Assembly: GCA_016934435.1 (NCBI GenBank)
Contig: JAFGSU010000216.1
Span: 1 to 7,378 of the forward strand
Source of the DNA: Candidatus Zhuqueibacterota bacterium
GTDB taxonomy: Bacteria > Zhuqueibacterota > Zhuqueibacteria > Residuimicrobiales > Residuimicrobiaceae
DNA length: 7,378 bases
Direction: 5' to 3'
A program made the position numbers and the translations under genes. This document shows, piece after piece, positions 5,316 through 7,378 of this stretch (within the stretch, counting starts at the first letter, position 1; every line of letters starts with the position of its first letter). Under the pieces are notes generated by a model that was given only the letters and a program-made list of their open reading frames with translations, did no database searches and had not been told where the DNA came from.

Positions 5316-7378
5316 CTATTTATTGGGCAGCGGTTCATACTGTTGATACTTGACTCTGTCTGTATATTCTATTCCCGATTGTACGCTTTTATTCAATTCT
5401 GCTGGATAGATATATTTGCCGCGATATTTCTCCTCTTTCTCCAACACCGGTTCAATGCGATGGGCATTGGCAAAGGCGTCCCTGCGCACACCGGTCACCT
5501 GCCAGGATATTTCAACATCTTTCCCGCCTCCGGCAATTTTAAAACGGTTGTCATTTATTTTTTCCGCGATGTATACAGGCGCAAAACCACCGACGCAGGT
5601 GAGCTGATAGCGAAAATCCATATTTAACGCCTCAAAATAATCGGGCAATTGTACCCAGGCCTCGCCGTTTTGATCCAAGATCACATTGCCGTTATAAATA
5701 TTCATCATATCCGGACTTTCGACGAACGAGTGTTGCAGATACTTGTTTTCATGGTCGAGAGGATGGTCGATTCTGAAAGCGCCGCCGCCCTTGGTTAACG
5801 TACCGGTGATGCTGACATTGCCGCTGAAATAGCCGGCATAGTCGCCGCCGTTGCTTTTTTCACCATATACAGCAGTCCCGGTATTACTTTGTCCATAGAC
5901 ACCCCGTCCGCTTGCGGAAGTGCCGCTGACTCCGTCGCTGCTGGTGCTTGCGCCCCAAACACCGGCTTTATTATTACTCCAACCACTCATCCCGTAATTG
6001 GGATAACCGATGGCGCCCGCATTTCCGCTGCTGCTTTCTCCATATACCCCGTAGCGATAGCCGGTGGCGTACCCATAAACGGCGGCATTGGTCGAGCTGG
6101 ATCCGCCTCCCTGCACTTTATACACCGTAATGGTGGTATTTGTATTGACATCATCCCCGGTAATGGTGTTATTTTCAATCTTGGATGATTGAACCGCATT
6201 ATCCTGAATCATAGCTCCTGAAATTGCATTGGTTTGACCTTCATTGACGTAGCGGCCATCCGTATAAACGGTATTGAGCGACACGTCATTCGCCGAAACG
6301 GTAATACCTGTTCCGGCCCCAACGTTCAAAGTCACTTCGCCGGAAGCGCCGCCGCCGCTCAAACCATCTCCGGCATTCACTGCAGTAATATCGCCGGAAC
6401 CTGAAGCGGCCGCCTGCCAGGTGCCGACGCCGCTGGCATCCGAAGTCAGGACGTAACCGTTTGCAGCTCCTGTGGGCATCTTGAATCCGTTCATCTGCGC
6501 CGTACCTGATACATCCAATCTTTGGGCCGGACTAATCGTTCCAATGCCCACATTACCGTTGCTTCGTTCGATGTGTAAACGGGGCGTACCGAGTGTCATA
6601 AATTGGATATCATCGCCACTCATGAAAAGCAGTCCTCCTGAAGTGCCGTCACTGCCGAGCAGCATCTGGTTGCTCCCTGATAGCGTCGCCATGCGGGTGA
6701 ACGATCCGCTTGAGGTCCGCCAGTACAATCCCAGACCATTTTCGAGATAGACATCACCGCCACTCACATGTAGTTTTCCGGTTGGTGCCGTTGTTCCGAT
6801 TCCGACTGAGCCACCGTTATTCACATAAACGGCGTTTGCCGGGGTTCCATCCGATGCATCAAGAGAATGGCCGTCCGGAACCTGAAATCCCAAATCCGAT
6901 TGCTGCACTGTCCCATTTACAATCATGTCGCCGGTGACCGATCCCACCTGACCCTCATTGACATACAACCCGTCGGTATAGAGGGTGTTTAACGACACCG
7001 CATCCGCCGCCACCGTGATACCTGTTCCTGCGCCCACATCCAGTGTAACCTCTTCGGAAGCGCCGCCGCCGGTCAAGCCGTTGCCGGCATTCACTGCTGT
7101 AATATCGCCGGAACCGCCTCCGGCAGCCGCCGTAGTCTGCAGCGTGCCGTCTGGGAATTTAATGCCACCTGAAGTGGAATGAATAATGCCATCCACCTGA
7201 ACTCTCTCCGCAGGAGCGGACACACCCACCCCAAGCTTTCCTTCAATATATACATCGGCTTCTCCAGAACCCGGCCTTTCAATGTTCAGAGGATAGTTGA
7301 TGGAACTGGTGAGGTGAATTATCGGAATTCCTTTGAATTTTATTCCCCCCTCTGTTTCAAAATCTCCGTTCCGGTTCA
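5316..7378 (-). CDS. Tail-fibre-like repeat surface protein, C-terminal 686 codons (5' end outside window)
   Basis: The frame is open to the right edge of the window; no start is needed near 7229, because coding sequence such as IHLTSSINYPLNIERP continues upstream. Numbering from the Val/GTG codon at 7229, the visible modules are: three GIGT-P-kLdVsG fibre motifs (just before and at residues 1-14, 142-158, 227-242); an IKFPDGTLQTTAA motif (23-35); two 56-residue near-copies (39-94 and 277-332); a glycine/tyrosine-rich stretch of GVYG-type repeats (about 382-476); and a conserved-looking C-terminal module (about 484-590) beginning FRIDHPLDHENKYL, with HSFVESPDM, YFEALN and SWQVTG. The end is charged and there is no S74 chaperone motif and no T9SS sorting domain. 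Such proteins are thought to form trimeric beta-rich fibres on the cell surface or in tail-like particles. Export route and ligand are not evident. The T9SS protein gene lies just downstream. Confidence 0.85.
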   Translation of the reverse strand, partial: NRNGDFETEGGIKFKGIPIIHLTSSINYPLNIERPGSGEADVYIEGKLGVGVSAPAERVQVDGIIHSTSGGIKFPDGTLQTTAAAGGGSGDITAVNAGNGLTGGGASEEVTLDVGAGTGITVAADAVSLNTLYTDGLYVNEGQVGSVTGDMIVNGTVQQSDLGFQVPDGHSLDASDGTPANAVYVNNGGSVGIGTTAPTGKLHVSGGDVYLENGLGLYWRTSSGSFTRMATLSGSNQMLLGSDGTSGGLLFMSGDDIQFMTLGTPRLHIERSNGNVGIGTISPAQRLDVSGTAQMNGFKMPTGAANGYVLTSDASGVGTWQAAASGSGDITAVNAGDGLSGGGASGEVTLNVGAGTGITVSANDVSLNTVYTDGRYVNEGQTNAISGAMIQDNAVQSSKIENNTITGDDVNTNTTITVYKVQGGGSSSTNAAVYGYATGYRYGVYGESSSGNAGAIGYPNYGMSGWSNNKAGVWGASTSSDGVSGTSASGRGVYGQSNTGTAVYGEKSNGGDYAGYFSGNVSITGTLTKGGGAFRIDHPLDHENKYLQHSFVESPDMMNIYNGNVILDQNGEAWVQLPDYFEALNMDFRYQLTCVGGFAPVYIAEKINDNRFKIAGGGKDVEISWQVTGVRRDAFANAHRIEPVLEKEEKYRGKYIYPAELNKSVQSGIEYTDRVKYQQYEPLPNK
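6234..6401 (-). repeat. 56-residue internal repeat of the fibre-like protein, copy 2
   Basis: Codons 277-332 (GSGDITAVNAGDGL ... YTDGRYVNEGQ) match copy 1 at 47 of 56 residues by eye, with no gap. The repeat carries the GLSGGGASGEVTLNVGAGTGI core common in tail-fibre-like proteins. Confidence 0.9.
6948..7115 (-). repeat. 56-residue internal repeat of the fibre-like protein, copy 1
   Basis: Codons 39-94 (GSGDITAVNAGNGL ... YTDGLYVNEGQ), the partner of copy 2 lying 546 bases further along the gene. The same order of flanking modules (GIGT motif, then a Thr/Ala-rich linker, then this repeat) precedes each copy, so the duplicated unit may be larger than 168 bases. Confidence 0.9.

Noticed and set aside
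6020..7115. CRISPR or tandem DNA repeat array in the repeat-rich right part
   Set aside because: The repeats are in-frame protein repeats (GVYG units and two 56-residue modules) with irregular spacing, not identical short repeats with unique spacers.
5889..7182. Several plus-strand open frames of 60-99 codons opposite the fibre-like gene
   Set aside because: They are Ala/Pro/Gly-rich mirror images of the repeat-rich minus-strand gene, duplicate where it duplicates, and lack ribosome-binding sites.
7091..7229. A start codon for the fibre-like protein near 7229, making it a complete 637-residue protein
   Set aside because: The codon is GTG inside a typical GIGT/LGVG fibre motif, and the frame stays open with plausible fibre sequence to the window edge, so the gene is 5'-truncated.

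Overview
The window comes from a Gram-negative bacterium, most likely of the Fibrobacteres-Chlorobi-Bacteroidetes (FCB) group or a near relative such as Calditrichota, Ignavibacteria or the KSB1/Marinimicrobia lineages. The main reason is a type IX secretion (T9SS) type A C-terminal sorting domain (YPNPFNP ... GVYFYRM ... basic end) in the protein at 4692-5210. A MacB-type ABC permease, a lipoprotein-like export signal and a long tail-fibre-like surface protein fit this. The order cannot be fixed from the sequence alone.

Layout, left to right. (1) 1-1539, plus strand: the C-terminal part of a MacB/FtsX-type permease overlaps by 8 bases a divergent guanylate-kinase-like P-loop protein, so the two look like one transcription unit. 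(2) 1655-2019: a complete one-piece tmRNA gene (ssrA) with an encoded CCA end and a 10-codon tag reading frame (ADNYAYALAA). (3) 2041-2682, minus strand: a small exported protein, probably a lipoprotein, convergent with the tmRNA. A nested inverted repeat lies where the two genes meet. (4) 2683-3035: a divergent intergenic region with a sigma70-like promoter in each direction. The plus-strand promoter is followed by a roughly 147-base leader holding serial hairpins, each next to a T-tract, and a 27-codon upstream reading frame. (5) 3036-4583: a DASS/SLC13 anion transporter whose first SNT signature reads SDS. (6) 4692-7378, minus strand: a long tail-fibre-like protein (start beyond the window) and, downstream of it, a small signal-peptide/GQ-domain/T9SS-sorting protein, probably one cell-surface gene pair.

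Most of the window is orderly, mostly housekeeping DNA. No transposase, CRISPR array or phage integrase is visible. The points that most merit a second look are the structured leader of the SLC13 gene, the altered sodium-site motif in that transporter, the permease-coupled divergent guanylate-kinase homologue, and the fibre plus T9SS-protein pair. None amounts to a proven new system from sequence alone.
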